Notes under the pieces: model-generated
The model's input: the letters and a program-made list of their open reading frames with translations, nothing else
The model's database searches: none
What the model was told of the DNA's origin: nothing
Made by a program: the position numbers and the translations under genes
Part shown: positions 56,446 through 64,000 of the stretch, piece by piece
How the letters are laid out: each line of letters begins with the position of its first letter
Position numbering within the stretch: the first letter of the stretch is position 1
Source: Enterococcus phoeniculicola ATCC BAA-412
GTDB lineage: Bacteria; Bacillota; Bacilli; Lactobacillales; Enterococcaceae
DNA length: 64,000 nt
Assembly (NCBI RefSeq): GCF_000407505.1
Contig: NZ_ASWE01000002.1
Location: forward strand, 558,001-622,000
Reading direction: 5' to 3'

Positions 56446-57798
56446 TTAATTGTTTTTCTTAATATCTGCCAAAGCTGCTTGTGCCAATAAGTTTAAGTAG
56501 TTCCATGGACGATCAAAGTGCGGCTGGAAGAAGAAATCAGAAATAGCTAAGTCTTCCACGGTCATTTTATTTTGGACAGCCAATGAAAGGGTATTTGCTG
56601 ACTGTGTAATATCATATTTGGACATAAATTGTGCCCCAACAATACGGTTTGTTCCTTTTTCGTAAACAAGAGACATTTTTACATTTTCTGTAGTCGGCAT
56701 AAATTCCGGACGATAATTATCTTCAAATAAAGTAGCTTCTACGTCTAAATTATTTAGCGCGGCACTTTCTTTTGTTACACCAGTAGAACCAATTGTCCAA
56801 CCAAATAAATAAAGACCTGAAGTTCCTTGTGTGCCACGGTAAGCTAAGTTATTTTTTGTTAGATTATGACCTACTAATAGTCCTTGACGAACAGCATTTG
56901 TTGCTAGCGGGATATAGTTTTGTGTGCCGCTGGGATTATAGTGAACAACAGCTGAGTCCCCTGCCGCATACACATCAGGATTACTTGTTTGCATATATTC
57001 ATTTACCTTAATTGCGCCGTTTGGTAGAGTGTCAAGTTGACCTTCAATTAATGTTGTATTTGGTTTGAAACCAACACATAAAATTACCATATCAGCATCA
57101 AAGGATTGACTAGGGGTAACCACTGTTTTTACTCGTCCACTTTCATCGGCCACGAATTGTTGAACATTTTCTCCAAGAGCCAATGTAACACCTTGCTTTT
57201 CAAGCTCTGATTCTAAAACATCAGTAAATGGTTTATCTAAATATTTATTTAAAATACGATCTAAACCATCAATTAGAGTCACCTCTTTACCTGATTCAGC
57301 AAAAGCTTCCACTAATTCGATTCCAATATATCCACCGCCAACAATAACTATTTTATTCGCTGATTTTGCTTTTTCAATAATCTCATTTGCTTGATTATAG
57401 TTTTTACAAAGTAAAATATTTTCTGATTGAATACCATCGATTGGAGGAACAATTGGCCAAGAGCCTGTAGTCATTACCAATTTATCATAAGTGACTGTTT
57501 CTATTTCCCCTGTTTTTAAATCTTTGGCTGTGATTGTTTTCTCTTTCACATCTATCGTTTCAACATCATGCTCCATCTTGACTGTTGCACCAAGAGAAGC
57601 TAATTCTTCAGGATTTGAATAAAATAAGCTAGCAGGGTCTTTCACCACACCTCCTACATATAATGCAATCCCGCAAGATAAAAATGACACATTATCATTG
57701 CGTTCATAGACAGTTACTTCTGCCTCCGGGTGATTTGATAAAATACTTTTGACTGCAGAAGTTCCAGCATGGGTACATCCTACTACGACTACTTTCAT
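56446..57798 (-). CDS. nox: NADH oxidase (H2O-forming type)
   Basis: 450 residues; redox Cys42 in SFLSCGIALYVGG, FAD motif VVVGCTHAGTSAV at 4-16, NAD motif VIVGGGYIGIELVEAF near 150, FAD loop VYAAGDSA near 271. Reduces O2 with NADH, regenerating NAD+ in aerated fermenters. Possible operators lie upstream. Confidence 0.93.
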   Translation of the reverse strand: MKVVVVGCTHAGTSAVKSILSNHPEAEVTVYERNDNVSFLSCGIALYVGGVVKDPASLFYSNPEELASLGATVKMEHDVETIDVKEKTITAKDLKTGEIETVTYDKLVMTTGSWPIVPPIDGIQSENILLCKNYNQANEIIEKAKSANKIVIVGGGYIGIELVEAFAESGKEVTLIDGLDRILNKYLDKPFTDVLESELEKQGVTLALGENVQQFVADESGRVKTVVTPSQSFDADMVILCVGFKPNTTLIEGQLDTLPNGAIKVNEYMQTSNPDVYAAGDSAVVHYNPSGTQNYIPLATNAVRQGLLVGHNLTKNNLAYRGTQGTSGLYLFGWTIGSTGVTKESAALNNLDVEATLFEDNYRPEFMPTTENVKMSLVYEKGTNRIVGAQFMSKYDITQSANTLSLAVQNKMTVEDLAISDFFFQPHFDRPWNYLNLLAQAALADIKKNN

Positions 57799-57825
57799 TG
57801 TTACGCCTTCTTTCGTTTTTAGTTT

Positions 57826-57839
57826 GTCAACTTGTTGAC
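57826..57839. promoter_or_regulatory. 14-bp palindrome in the nox leader
   Basis: GTCAACTTGTTGAC, a perfect palindrome about 28 bases before the nox ATG. A candidate operator; regulator unknown. Confidence 0.45.
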
Positions 57840-57883
57840 TATTTCACTATAACAAAAGAAAAAGTGAAGAAACATTTATTTGC

Positions 57884-57897
57884 TTGTGAATTCACAA
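57884..57897. promoter_or_regulatory. Rex-like palindrome upstream of nox
   Basis: TTGTGAATTCACAA, the half-sites of a Rex operator (TTGTGA..TCACAA) but lacking the usual central spacer. Rex commonly controls NADH-linked genes. Suggestive only. Confidence 0.35.
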
Positions 57898-58012
57898 AAT
57901 GAAATTAGACTAAATTTAGAAAAGCTATCAATCGTTGGATTCCCATTTTAATCGCTTTAATTTCTACTTACTTAAAGGAAATGATGCAAATTGTTAAACA
58001 ATTTCACAAAAC

Positions 58013-58048
58013 AAAAAATCCATTCTCTGAGAATAGAGGATGGATTTT
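58013..58048 (-). terminator. Terminator of perR-ridA
   Basis: Minus hairpin AAAATCCAT...ATGGATTTTTT with an inner ATTCTC/GAGAAT stem, right after the ridA stop. Confidence 0.85.
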
Positions 58049-58053
58049 CTCAA

Positions 58054-58434
58054 TTATTCATTTACAACAGCAATAATTTCTATCTCTACTAACACATCTT
58101 TTGGTAAACGTGCCACTTCTACCGCTGAACGCGCTGGAAGCTCTTCGTTAAATAGTGTAGCATAAACAGTATTAAATGCTTGAAAATGATTCATATCGCT
58201 TAAGAAACAAGTTGTTTTTACAATTTCATTTGAAGTAATACCTGCGCCCTGCAAGATTGCTTCAATGTTTTTTACAACTTGTGTTGTTTGTTCTTCAATT
58301 GTTTCTCCGACAATTTCACCAGATAGAGGATCTAGCGGAACTTGACCTGAAGCAAATAAGAACCCCTTTGCAATTTTTCCCTGAACATAGGGACCAATTG
58401 CTTTTGGTGCATTCTCTGTATGAATCGTCCTCAT
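58054..58434 (-). CDS. ridA: RidA reactive-imine deaminase
   Basis: 126 residues; Rid signature KNIEAILQGAG and the Arg of LPARSAVEVARLPKDVLVEIE (written here as LPARSAVEVARLP) near 101-113. Hydrolyses 2-aminoacrylate-type imines. ATG overlaps the perR stop by 4 bases. Confidence 0.92.
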   Translation of the reverse strand: MRTIHTENAPKAIGPYVQGKIAKGFLFASGQVPLDPLSGEIVGETIEEQTTQVVKNIEAILQGAGITSNEIVKTTCFLSDMNHFQAFNTVYATLFNEELPARSAVEVARLPKDVLVEIEIIAVVNE

Positions 58435-58877
58435 TTCGCTTCCTCGCTTTCAGCCGCTTGACAATCAGGACAAATACCATATAGTTCTAATCGGTGTTCA
58501 TTAATCTCAAAACCAGTTAATTCACTAGCTGCCATTTCAACATCCTCTAAACCAGGATAATGAAAATCAACAATCTTACCACAACTTTGACAAATGGCGT
58601 GATAATGACGAGTAGAGCTAAAATCAAAACGACTTGATGCATCACCATAGCTCATCTCTTTTACAAATCCAATCTTTGTAAACAAACGTAAATTATTATA
58701 AACAGTAGCCACACTCATATTTGGAAATTGATGTTCTAAAGATTTATAGATTTCATCAGCTGTTGGGTGTGTACGGTTTTCAATTAAATATTCTAAAATT
58801 GCATAGCGTTGAGGTGTAATTCGAATATTGGCATGTTTTAATTTCGAAATCGCATCCTTAACCATCGTGTTACTCAT
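58431..58877 (-). CDS. perR: PerR peroxide-sensing repressor
   Basis: 148 residues from ATG 58877, eight bases after AGGAGGGG. All PerR metal residues sit at the B. subtilis positions: His37, Asp85, His91, His93, Asp104 for Fe/Mn; Cys96, Cys99, Cys136, Cys139 for structural zinc. Winged helix with VATVYNNLRL near 57-66. Asp104 favours PerR over Fur/Zur. Cotranscribed with ridA. Confidence 0.94.
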   Translation of the reverse strand: MSNTMVKDAISKLKHANIRITPQRYAILEYLIENRTHPTADEIYKSLEHQFPNMSVATVYNNLRLFTKIGFVKEMSYGDASSRFDFSSTRHYHAICQSCGKIVDFHYPGLEDVEMAASELTGFEINEHRLELYGICPDCQAAESEEAK

Positions 58878-59021
58878 CGAAGCCCCTCCTATTTTATTCA
58901 TTCTTTCTTGATAATACTATTTTTTTAAGGAAATTACCACTATAATTAGTGATTAATTCACAAAAGGATGATCGAACACGTATTTCCGTTTCTTTTTAGT
59001 TCTACTCTAACCCTAAGAGAG

Positions 59022-59068
59022 AAAAAAGCCAGCTACCAATCATCAAATTGAGAATGAGGTAACTAGCT
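59022..59068 (-). terminator. Terminator of cysK
   Basis: Minus AGCtAGTTACC ... GGTAGCTgGCT followed by six T residues, about 80 bases after the cysK stop. Confidence 0.75.
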
Positions 59069-59146
59069 CTGATTTCATGAATGAGGATGATTTTATGAAA
59101 ATCACTTCATAAATCGCAACTTAGGTATACTTTAAAAATAGTATGG

Positions 59147-60079
59147 TCACTCGCTGTCGGTTGCATAGAGTGCAGTTGATAAATAGCGTTCTCCATTATC
59201 TGGAACGATTGCCAAGACTTTTTTACCTTTTCCTAATTTTTTAGCTACTTCAAGTGCAGCGTAGATAGCAGCACCAGATGAAATACCGACTAAAATTCCT
59301 TCTTGGATGGCTACTTGTCGAGCAGTTTGCATAGCATTCTCACTAGAAACTCCAAGTACTTCATCGTAAACGTCAGTATCCAACACTTTAGGAATAAAAC
59401 CTGCACCAATTCCTTGGATTTTATGCGGGCCAGGTTGTCCGCCTTCTAAAACAGGAGATTCTGTTGGTTCCACAGCATAGACTTTAATCCCAGGATAAAC
59501 ACGTTTTAGCTCTTTACCAGCCCCTGTAATTGTTCCACCTGTTCCAATACCTGAGACAAAAGCATCCAGTCCTTGTGTCCCAAAAACTTCTTGAATTTCT
59601 TTTCCTGTTGTTTTTTCATGAATGTCTGGATTTGCCGGGTTATCAAATTGTAAAGGCATAAAATAGCCATCTTGTTCAGCTAATTCGCTTGCTTTGGCAA
59701 TTGCCCCCTTCATTCCGTCAGCACCAGGTGTCAGCACTAACTCTGCACCATAGGCCAGCATTAGTTTTCTACGCTCGATACTCATTGTATCTGGCATAAC
59801 GATAACTACCTTGTATCCCTTTGCAGCACCAACCATAGCCAAACCAATTCCTGTATTTCCAGAAGTTGGTTCAACAATTGTATCACCTAAATGGAGTTTT
59901 CCATCTTTTTCTGCTTTTTCAATCATGCTTAGGGCGATACGATCTTTCACACTGCTTCCTGGATTAAAAAACTCTAATTTTACATAGACCTCTGCTGAGT
60001 CATCGGGTACCAACCGATTTAATTGAACAACAGGTGTCTTTCCAATTAATTCTGTTACTGAATGATAAATTTGTGTCAT
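59147..60079 (-). CDS. cysK: Cysteine synthase A
   Basis: O-acetylserine plus sulfide to cysteine. 310 residues; PLP Lys in GSSVKDRIA (near 44), PTSGNTGIG near 69, GTGGTITG near 176. Monocistronic between terminators. Confidence 0.94.
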   Translation of the reverse strand: MTQIYHSVTELIGKTPVVQLNRLVPDDSAEVYVKLEFFNPGSSVKDRIALSMIEKAEKDGKLHLGDTIVEPTSGNTGIGLAMVGAAKGYKVVIVMPDTMSIERRKLMLAYGAELVLTPGADGMKGAIAKASELAEQDGYFMPLQFDNPANPDIHEKTTGKEIQEVFGTQGLDAFVSGIGTGGTITGAGKELKRVYPGIKVYAVEPTESPVLEGGQPGPHKIQGIGAGFIPKVLDTDVYDEVLGVSSENAMQTARQVAIQEGILVGISSGAAIYAALEVAKKLGKGKKVLAIVPDNGERYLSTALYATDSE

Positions 60080-60238
60080 ATTTTCTCCTCCTTGATATTG
60101 AAAAAAATATACAACTCTCTATTACAATGATACCTCAGTAAAACGAAATTGGCGAATATTAATTCTTTTTGTTTAGAATAAAAGATTCATTTTCACTAGA
60201 ATAGCCTCTACTTATAAAAATTTACATTAATTGAATCA

Positions 60239-60391
60239 TTATAAGAAATAGAGGAATATTAGGTAGCCAATAATAAGAGAGAATAATAAAATAATTAGTG
60301 GAAGAGGACTCTTTTTTGATTTGCTTTTTTCGTAGGTATCTTGAGTGGTCCCACCAAAGGTCATTCCCCAAAAATCAACTAATCCGAACAT
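60239..60391 (-). CDS. 50-residue small membrane protein
   Basis: ATG at 60391 behind GGAGTG, seven bases upstream. N-terminal half MFGLVDFWGMTFGG..., Lys/Ser linker, one membrane helix at about 32-50 (PLIILLFSLIIGYLIFLYFL). Single-pass protein with no recognised family. Good ribosome site and clean structure support it as real. Confidence 0.7.
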   Translation of the reverse strand: MFGLVDFWGMTFGGTTQDTYEKSKSKKSPLPLIILLFSLIIGYLIFLYFL

Positions 60392-60475
60392 AATAATCAC
60401 TCCTTTTTTTGAAAACGTTATCTTTATGTTAGAATACGCTTATTTTTTATTTAAGTCAAAGAAGTAAGTAAAAAT

Positions 60476-60512
60476 AAAAAAATTCTTAAGCTGTTTTCGC
60501 TCAAGAATTTTT
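60476..60512 (-). terminator. Terminator of the glucosaminidase gene
   Basis: AAAAATTCTTgag ... cttAAGAATTTTT, just after the stop codon. Confidence 0.85.
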
Positions 60513-60528
60513 AGTATTCATTTATTTG

Positions 60529-61374
60529 TTAGACCATTAATTGCTGACCAATCATAATCGTATAGTCTGATAATCCGTTATTTGCACTGATTGCATCAAC
60601 TGTTGTCCCAAAAGTTTCGGCAATCGCCCAAAGTGTATCACCTGACTGCACCGTGTAGCTTTGGGCAGCTGATTGATTCGTTTCTGTTTGATTGCTAGTT
60701 ACTTGCGTAATTTGTCCCCCACTAGATTGACTATCAAAACGTGTCAAATTATAAGTAGAGATTAACCAATTTAATTTTTCCGCATACCCTGGATCGGTTG
60801 CATAGCGTCCAGTTAAAAAGGCTGTTGCATCCATATAACTAGAGGTTTGACTTTGCCAAGCTCCCGCATAATGATAAGATCCAGTTGTAAAACTAGTAGA
60901 ACGTAAAACATTGGCATGATCTTGAAGAGATTCATAGTAAGAATTGTATTGTCTAAATGGTTCATTCATTGTTACCCATTGTCCATTGAGATATTCTTGT
61001 GTAGCCATATAAACGACTTGTCCATCATAACTTCCTTTTACACCAAATAAATTATAATATGGGGCACTAGATAAGCCAGAAGTTCCATACCCGCTTTCCA
61101 ATAACGCTTGAGCAATCATAACAGATGCATACAGGTCATTATTAGCAGCCACTTCTGAGGCAGTCCAACCAATCTGGTCAATGAATGATTCGATAGAACT
61201 AATAGACTGTGCTTGATAAGTATCTGCAGCTGCCTGTTCAGTAAAAAAAGGCGCAGAAAATGACGTAATCATCAATCCTGTTCCAATGAAAGGAACCATT
61301 GTTTTTTTAGTTATAAAATTTGTTTTCACCCTGTTTTTTTGATGTCGAGCGCTACGAGTTTTTTGCTTTTCCAT
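60529..61374 (-). CDS. Secreted glucosaminidase with one LysM
   Basis: 281 residues: basic N-terminus and signal peptide ending near AAADTYQ (about 50), GH73-like domain about 55-205 (QALLESGYGTSGLS with a catalytic Glu near 93), Ser/Gln/Thr linker, LysM at 237-281 (YTVQSGDTLWAIAETFG). Cleaves peptidoglycan glycan strands; autolysin-like. Confidence 0.9.
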   Translation of the reverse strand: MEKQKTRSARHQKNRVKTNFITKKTMVPFIGTGLMITSFSAPFFTEQAAADTYQAQSISSIESFIDQIGWTASEVAANNDLYASVMIAQALLESGYGTSGLSSAPYYNLFGVKGSYDGQVVYMATQEYLNGQWVTMNEPFRQYNSYYESLQDHANVLRSTSFTTGSYHYAGAWQSQTSSYMDATAFLTGRYATDPGYAEKLNWLISTYNLTRFDSQSSGGQITQVTSNQTETNQSAAQSYTVQSGDTLWAIAETFGTTVDAISANNGLSDYTIMIGQQLMV

Positions 61375-61619
61375 AGTTACTCCTCCTTCTATAAAAAACG
61401 AATTCTTCGTAATAATAACAAAAAAATAATTAAATTACTGGTTTATTATAAGTCCAAAGAAAGAGGAGTACAAATTTTTTGAAGGATAAATCTGAATTGT
61501 AAGAGCTTTGTAATGTAATCAATATATAATTGAAAAAAAAGTATTCAAAATATTTTTTTAAAAAATAACGATAGTTCCTCTGTTTTTTAGAAATCAATGA
61601 GTAAACCCAGTAAATATCC

Positions 61620-62323
61620 ACCCGCATAGCGGTTGGCTTTTTAATAGCCCTAGAAGGGCTCACTACTTGCTGCTCCCTTCAAGGGAGCTTTTTTAAGAGA
61701 CCGCCAACCGCTATCTCTCTATTTTTTTCTAGTCTTTATTTGCTAAATGGGTCGTTGTACTCTCTTTTACTTATACTATCTCTTACTCGATCTTCCGCTT
61801 CTTGTTCTCGTATATATTTTGCAATTGTTTTTTGATTTAATCCTACAGTACTCACGTAATATCCTTTGGCCCAAAACGATCGATTCCCATAGTTATATTT
61901 CAGATTCCCATGACGCTCATGGATAATTACAGCACTTCTCCCTTTTAAATAGCCCATAAAACCTGATACACTCAGTTTAGGCGGGATTCTTACTAACATA
62001 TGAATATGATCTGGCATCGCATGGGCTTCGATAATCTTTACCTCTTTCATTTCACACAGTTTTCTCAATATTTTCCCAATATCTTGTCTTAACTTTCCAT
62101 AAATGACTTTTCGTCTGTATTTTGGCGTAAACACAATATGATACTTACAATTCCATCGAGTATGTGCTAAACTTTTATCGTCATTTGACATAAAAAAACT
62201 CCTTTCGATTTGATAACGGTTGGTAGCCTTTATCTAGTATATCGAAAGGAGTTTTATCGCTAAAGCTACTTCTTCCACGCGCAGTACGCGTGGTTTTTTT
62301 GTTTCAATCACTTTAGCGATTGA
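61620..62323 (-). mobile_element. IS200/IS605-family element (tnpA only)
   Basis: Single Y1 transposase with structured ends. The 3' end (61627-61713) forms an outer 11-bp stem (TAGCGGTTGGC/GCCAACCGCTA) enclosing two hairpins. The 5' end has a ribosome-site-sequestering hairpin (62195-62255) and a terminator (62275-62293), known IS200 features. Exact cleavage sites not determined. Confidence 0.82.
61736..62191 (-). CDS. tnpA: IS200-type Y1 transposase TnpA
   Basis: 151 residues; HUH motif HIHMLV (about 62-67), nucleophile Tyr in YYVSTVGLNQKTI (about 119-131). Cuts and joins single-stranded DNA. Complete. Its ribosome site AAAGGAG is buried in a hairpin, expected to keep synthesis low. Confidence 0.93.
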   Translation of the reverse strand: MSNDDKSLAHTRWNCKYHIVFTPKYRRKVIYGKLRQDIGKILRKLCEMKEVKIIEAHAMPDHIHMLVRIPPKLSVSGFMGYLKGRSAVIIHERHGNLKYNYGNRSFWAKGYYVSTVGLNQKTIAKYIREQEAEDRVRDSISKREYNDPFSK

Positions 62324-62347
62324 AACCGACTAAAGTCATTAATAGAA

Positions 62348-62389
62348 ATTAGTGGGTAAGATATTCCATCGAATATCCTACCCACTAAT
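62348..62389 (-). terminator. Terminator of the transketolase gene
   Basis: Near-perfect hairpin AGTGGGTAGGATATTC/GAATATCTTACCCACT, 19 bases after the stop. Confidence 0.85.
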
Positions 62390-62407
62390 CTTAGTATGTT
62401 TGTATAA

Positions 62408-64000
62408 TTATAATGTATTGAATGTATTCACTACATTTTCTACAGTAAATCCAAATTCAGAAAGAATCTTATCTCCCGGTGCAGAAGCGCCAAAGTGATT
62501 GATACCAATCATTTTCCCTTCTGTTCCTGTGTAGCGTTCCCAACCAAATGGTGAGGCAACTTCAATTCCTACACGTTTTGTGACTGTTTTTGGTAGCACA
62601 GATTCTTTGTACGCTTCGTCTTGTGCTTCAAACAAATCAAAACTTGGTAGTGATACCACGGAAACATCTTTTCCTTGTGCTGCTAATTCTTTTTGTGCGG
62701 CAACAGCTAAAGCAACTTCTGATCCTGTCGCAATCAGGATTCCTTCAGGTATTTCCCCTTTTTGTGGGGACAACACATAACCGCCTTTGGCTACATGGCT
62801 GTCTGCCAATTCGTCTGTGCCTTCTAAAACAGGAAGGTTTTGACGGCTTAAGACCAAAATAGTTGGTGTATCAGTTGATTCCATCGCAATCTTCCAAGCG
62901 GCGCGTGTTTCATTGCCATCTGCTGGACGAAGGACATGAACCCCTGGCATACAACGAACGCTCGCTAATTGTTCAATCGGTTCATGTGTTGGACCATCTT
63001 CTCCTACTGCTACAGAATCATGAGTTAATACGTAGGTTACAGGAACATTTTGAATAGCTGCTAAACGAATCGCTGGACGTAAGTAGTCGGTGAAGACAAA
63101 GAATGTTCCACCGTAGACTTTGGTTCCACCGTGTAATTGAATCCCATTCATTGCGGCGGCCATCGCAAACTCACGCACACCAAACCAAATATTTCGTCCT
63201 TCATATTGACCAGGCTCGAAATCTTTTTCTGCGGCAACCATTGTATTATTTGACCCAGATAAATCAGCGGAACCTCCCCAGAAGCTTGGGACCGCTTTTG
63301 AAATAGCTTGGATCATGTCTTTACTTGACACTCGGCTTGCTTGACTAGAACCCACTTCATAATGAGGCAATTCTTTTGCCCAATCTTCAGGAAGCTTGCC
63401 TGAGAATGCTGCTTCAAATTGTGCCGCTAATTCTGGATATGCATGCTTGTAGTTTTCAAATTGTTCATTCCATGCAGTTTCTGCTTGAATTCCTTTGTCT
63501 TGCATGGTTTCTTTAAAACGAGCGGCTACCTCTTCAGGTACTGTGAAGTCAGGATATTCCCATCCATAAACGGCTTTAGCGACAGAAATTCCTTCGTCAC
63601 CTAATGGTGCGCCATGAACCGCAGAGGTTCCTTCTTTTGGTGCGCCGTAACCGATGACCGTTTTGACTTCAATTAAGGTAGGTTTATCCGTTTGTGCTTT
63701 GGCTTCTTCAATTGCGTTTGAGATAGCTTCCAAATCATTGCCGTCTTTGACAAGAATATGTTGCCAACCGTAAGCTTCGAATCGTTGACCAACATTTTCA
63801 GTAAAGGCTTTAGAAGTAGGACCATCTAATGAGATATCGTTAGAATCGTACAACACAACCAATTTGCCTAATTTCATATGTCCAGCCATAGAAGCCGCCT
63901 CTTGAGAGACCCCTTCCATCAAATCACCGTCTCCACAAAGCGCGTACGTATAGTGATCCATTACATTAAAATGTTCACGGTTGTAAGTTGCTGCTAAGTG
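62408..64000 (-). CDS. tkt: Transketolase, 5' end beyond window
   Basis: Thiamine-diphosphate enzyme of the pentose phosphate pathway. The open frame runs off the right edge (HLAATYNRE...), so about 530 of about 665 residues are visible. ThDP motif CGDGDLMEGVSQEAASMAG (near 20-38 of the visible part), DSVAVGEDGPTHEPIEQ in the pyrimidine domain, C-terminal domain ending FGASAPGDKILSEFG. It also supplies erythrose 4-phosphate to the aro pathway. Confidence 0.96.
   Translation of the reverse strand, partial: HLAATYNREHFNVMDHYTYALCGDGDLMEGVSQEAASMAGHMKLGKLVVLYDSNDISLDGPTSKAFTENVGQRFEAYGWQHILVKDGNDLEAISNAIEEAKAQTDKPTLIEVKTVIGYGAPKEGTSAVHGAPLGDEGISVAKAVYGWEYPDFTVPEEVAARFKETMQDKGIQAETAWNEQFENYKHAYPELAAQFEAAFSGKLPEDWAKELPHYEVGSSQASRVSSKDMIQAISKAVPSFWGGSADLSGSNNTMVAAEKDFEPGQYEGRNIWFGVREFAMAAAMNGIQLHGGTKVYGGTFFVFTDYLRPAIRLAAIQNVPVTYVLTHDSVAVGEDGPTHEPIEQLASVRCMPGVHVLRPADGNETRAAWKIAMESTDTPTILVLSRQNLPVLEGTDELADSHVAKGGYVLSPQKGEIPEGILIATGSEVALAVAAQKELAAQGKDVSVVSLPSFDLFEAQDEAYKESVLPKTVTKRVGIEVASPFGWERYTGTEGKMIGINHFGASAPGDKILSEFGFTVENVVNTFNTL

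Noticed and set aside
58902-58960. PerR box upstream of perR
   Set aside because: CTATAATTAGTGATTAA resembles TTATAATNATTATAA only on one side; too weak to annotate.

Overview
The window looks like part of the chromosome of a low-GC Lactobacillales bacterium, most likely Enterococcus or a close relative. The evidence is gene order (pyrR-pyrP-pyrB-pyrC-carAB-pyrK-pyrD-pyrF-pyrE; recU-pbp1A divergent from gpsB/ypsA), an EbsA-family protein, an H2O-forming-type NADH oxidase, a textbook PerR, AGGAGG-type ribosome sites and class B RNase P RNA. Species cannot be fixed by reading alone. Most genes lie on the minus strand.

Layout. 1-3.6 kb: shikimate operon aroE-aroF-aroB-aroC (aroC runs off the left edge). 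3.7-4.4 kb: an M23-like protein with no ordinary start codon. 4.7-7.4 kb: TrpXYZ-type ABC transporter. 7.7-9.5 kb: small membrane proteins, including an orphan AmiS/UreI channel. 9.8-11.5 kb: rqcH. 12-13.6 kb: LysR regulator with an alpha carbonic anhydrase. 13.8-25.6 kb: complete UMP operon behind one PyrR attenuator. 25.7-28.1 kb: RluD, LspA, a CBS protein and a membrane protein. 28.3-33.8 kb: fhs, a cold-shock protein, a lipid kinase, ebsA, an RNase HI-like protein and a cation diffusion facilitator. 34.2-36 kb: an IS1182-family element. 36-40.9 kb: an ECF S component, a membrane XRE regulator, and alaS with its T-box. 41-49.3 kb: a SUMF-like protein, acetyltransferases, cshB, small proteins, an HD hydrolase, an M32 carboxypeptidase and an rRNA methyltransferase. 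49.4-55.3 kb: rnpB, gpsB, ypsA, recU-pbp1A, nth and dnaD. 55.4-61.4 kb: a YczE-like protein, nox, perR-ridA, cysK, a 50-residue membrane protein and a LysM glucosaminidase. 61.6-62.3 kb: an IS200-type element. The right edge cuts the 5' end of a transketolase gene.

The most striking observation is a matched pair of leader-peptide attenuators, one before aroE and one before trpX. Each has a TTGAC-type promoter, a ribosome site, an 18-19 codon leader peptide and a cascade of overlapping complementary segments ending in a terminator. A second terminator follows. The two peptides share the frame NN...S..R-stop, but the control codons differ: Tyr-Tyr-Phe-Ser-Tyr-Phe before the shikimate operon and Trp-Gln-Ser-Trp before the transporter. 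I infer that one ribosome-sensing device was duplicated and retuned, so Tyr/Phe starvation induces synthesis and Trp starvation induces uptake. Neither leader has T-box signatures, whereas alaS in the same window has a clear T-box.

Accessory DNA consists of two insertion sequences and a family of modular non-coding repeats (about 9.7, 11.7, 30.4, 34.1 and 56.2 kb, plus a relative at 8.9 kb). Some repeat ends act as terminators. The IS1182 element sits exactly where one repeat should have its terminal hairpin. I found no tRNA gene, CRISPR array or prophage.
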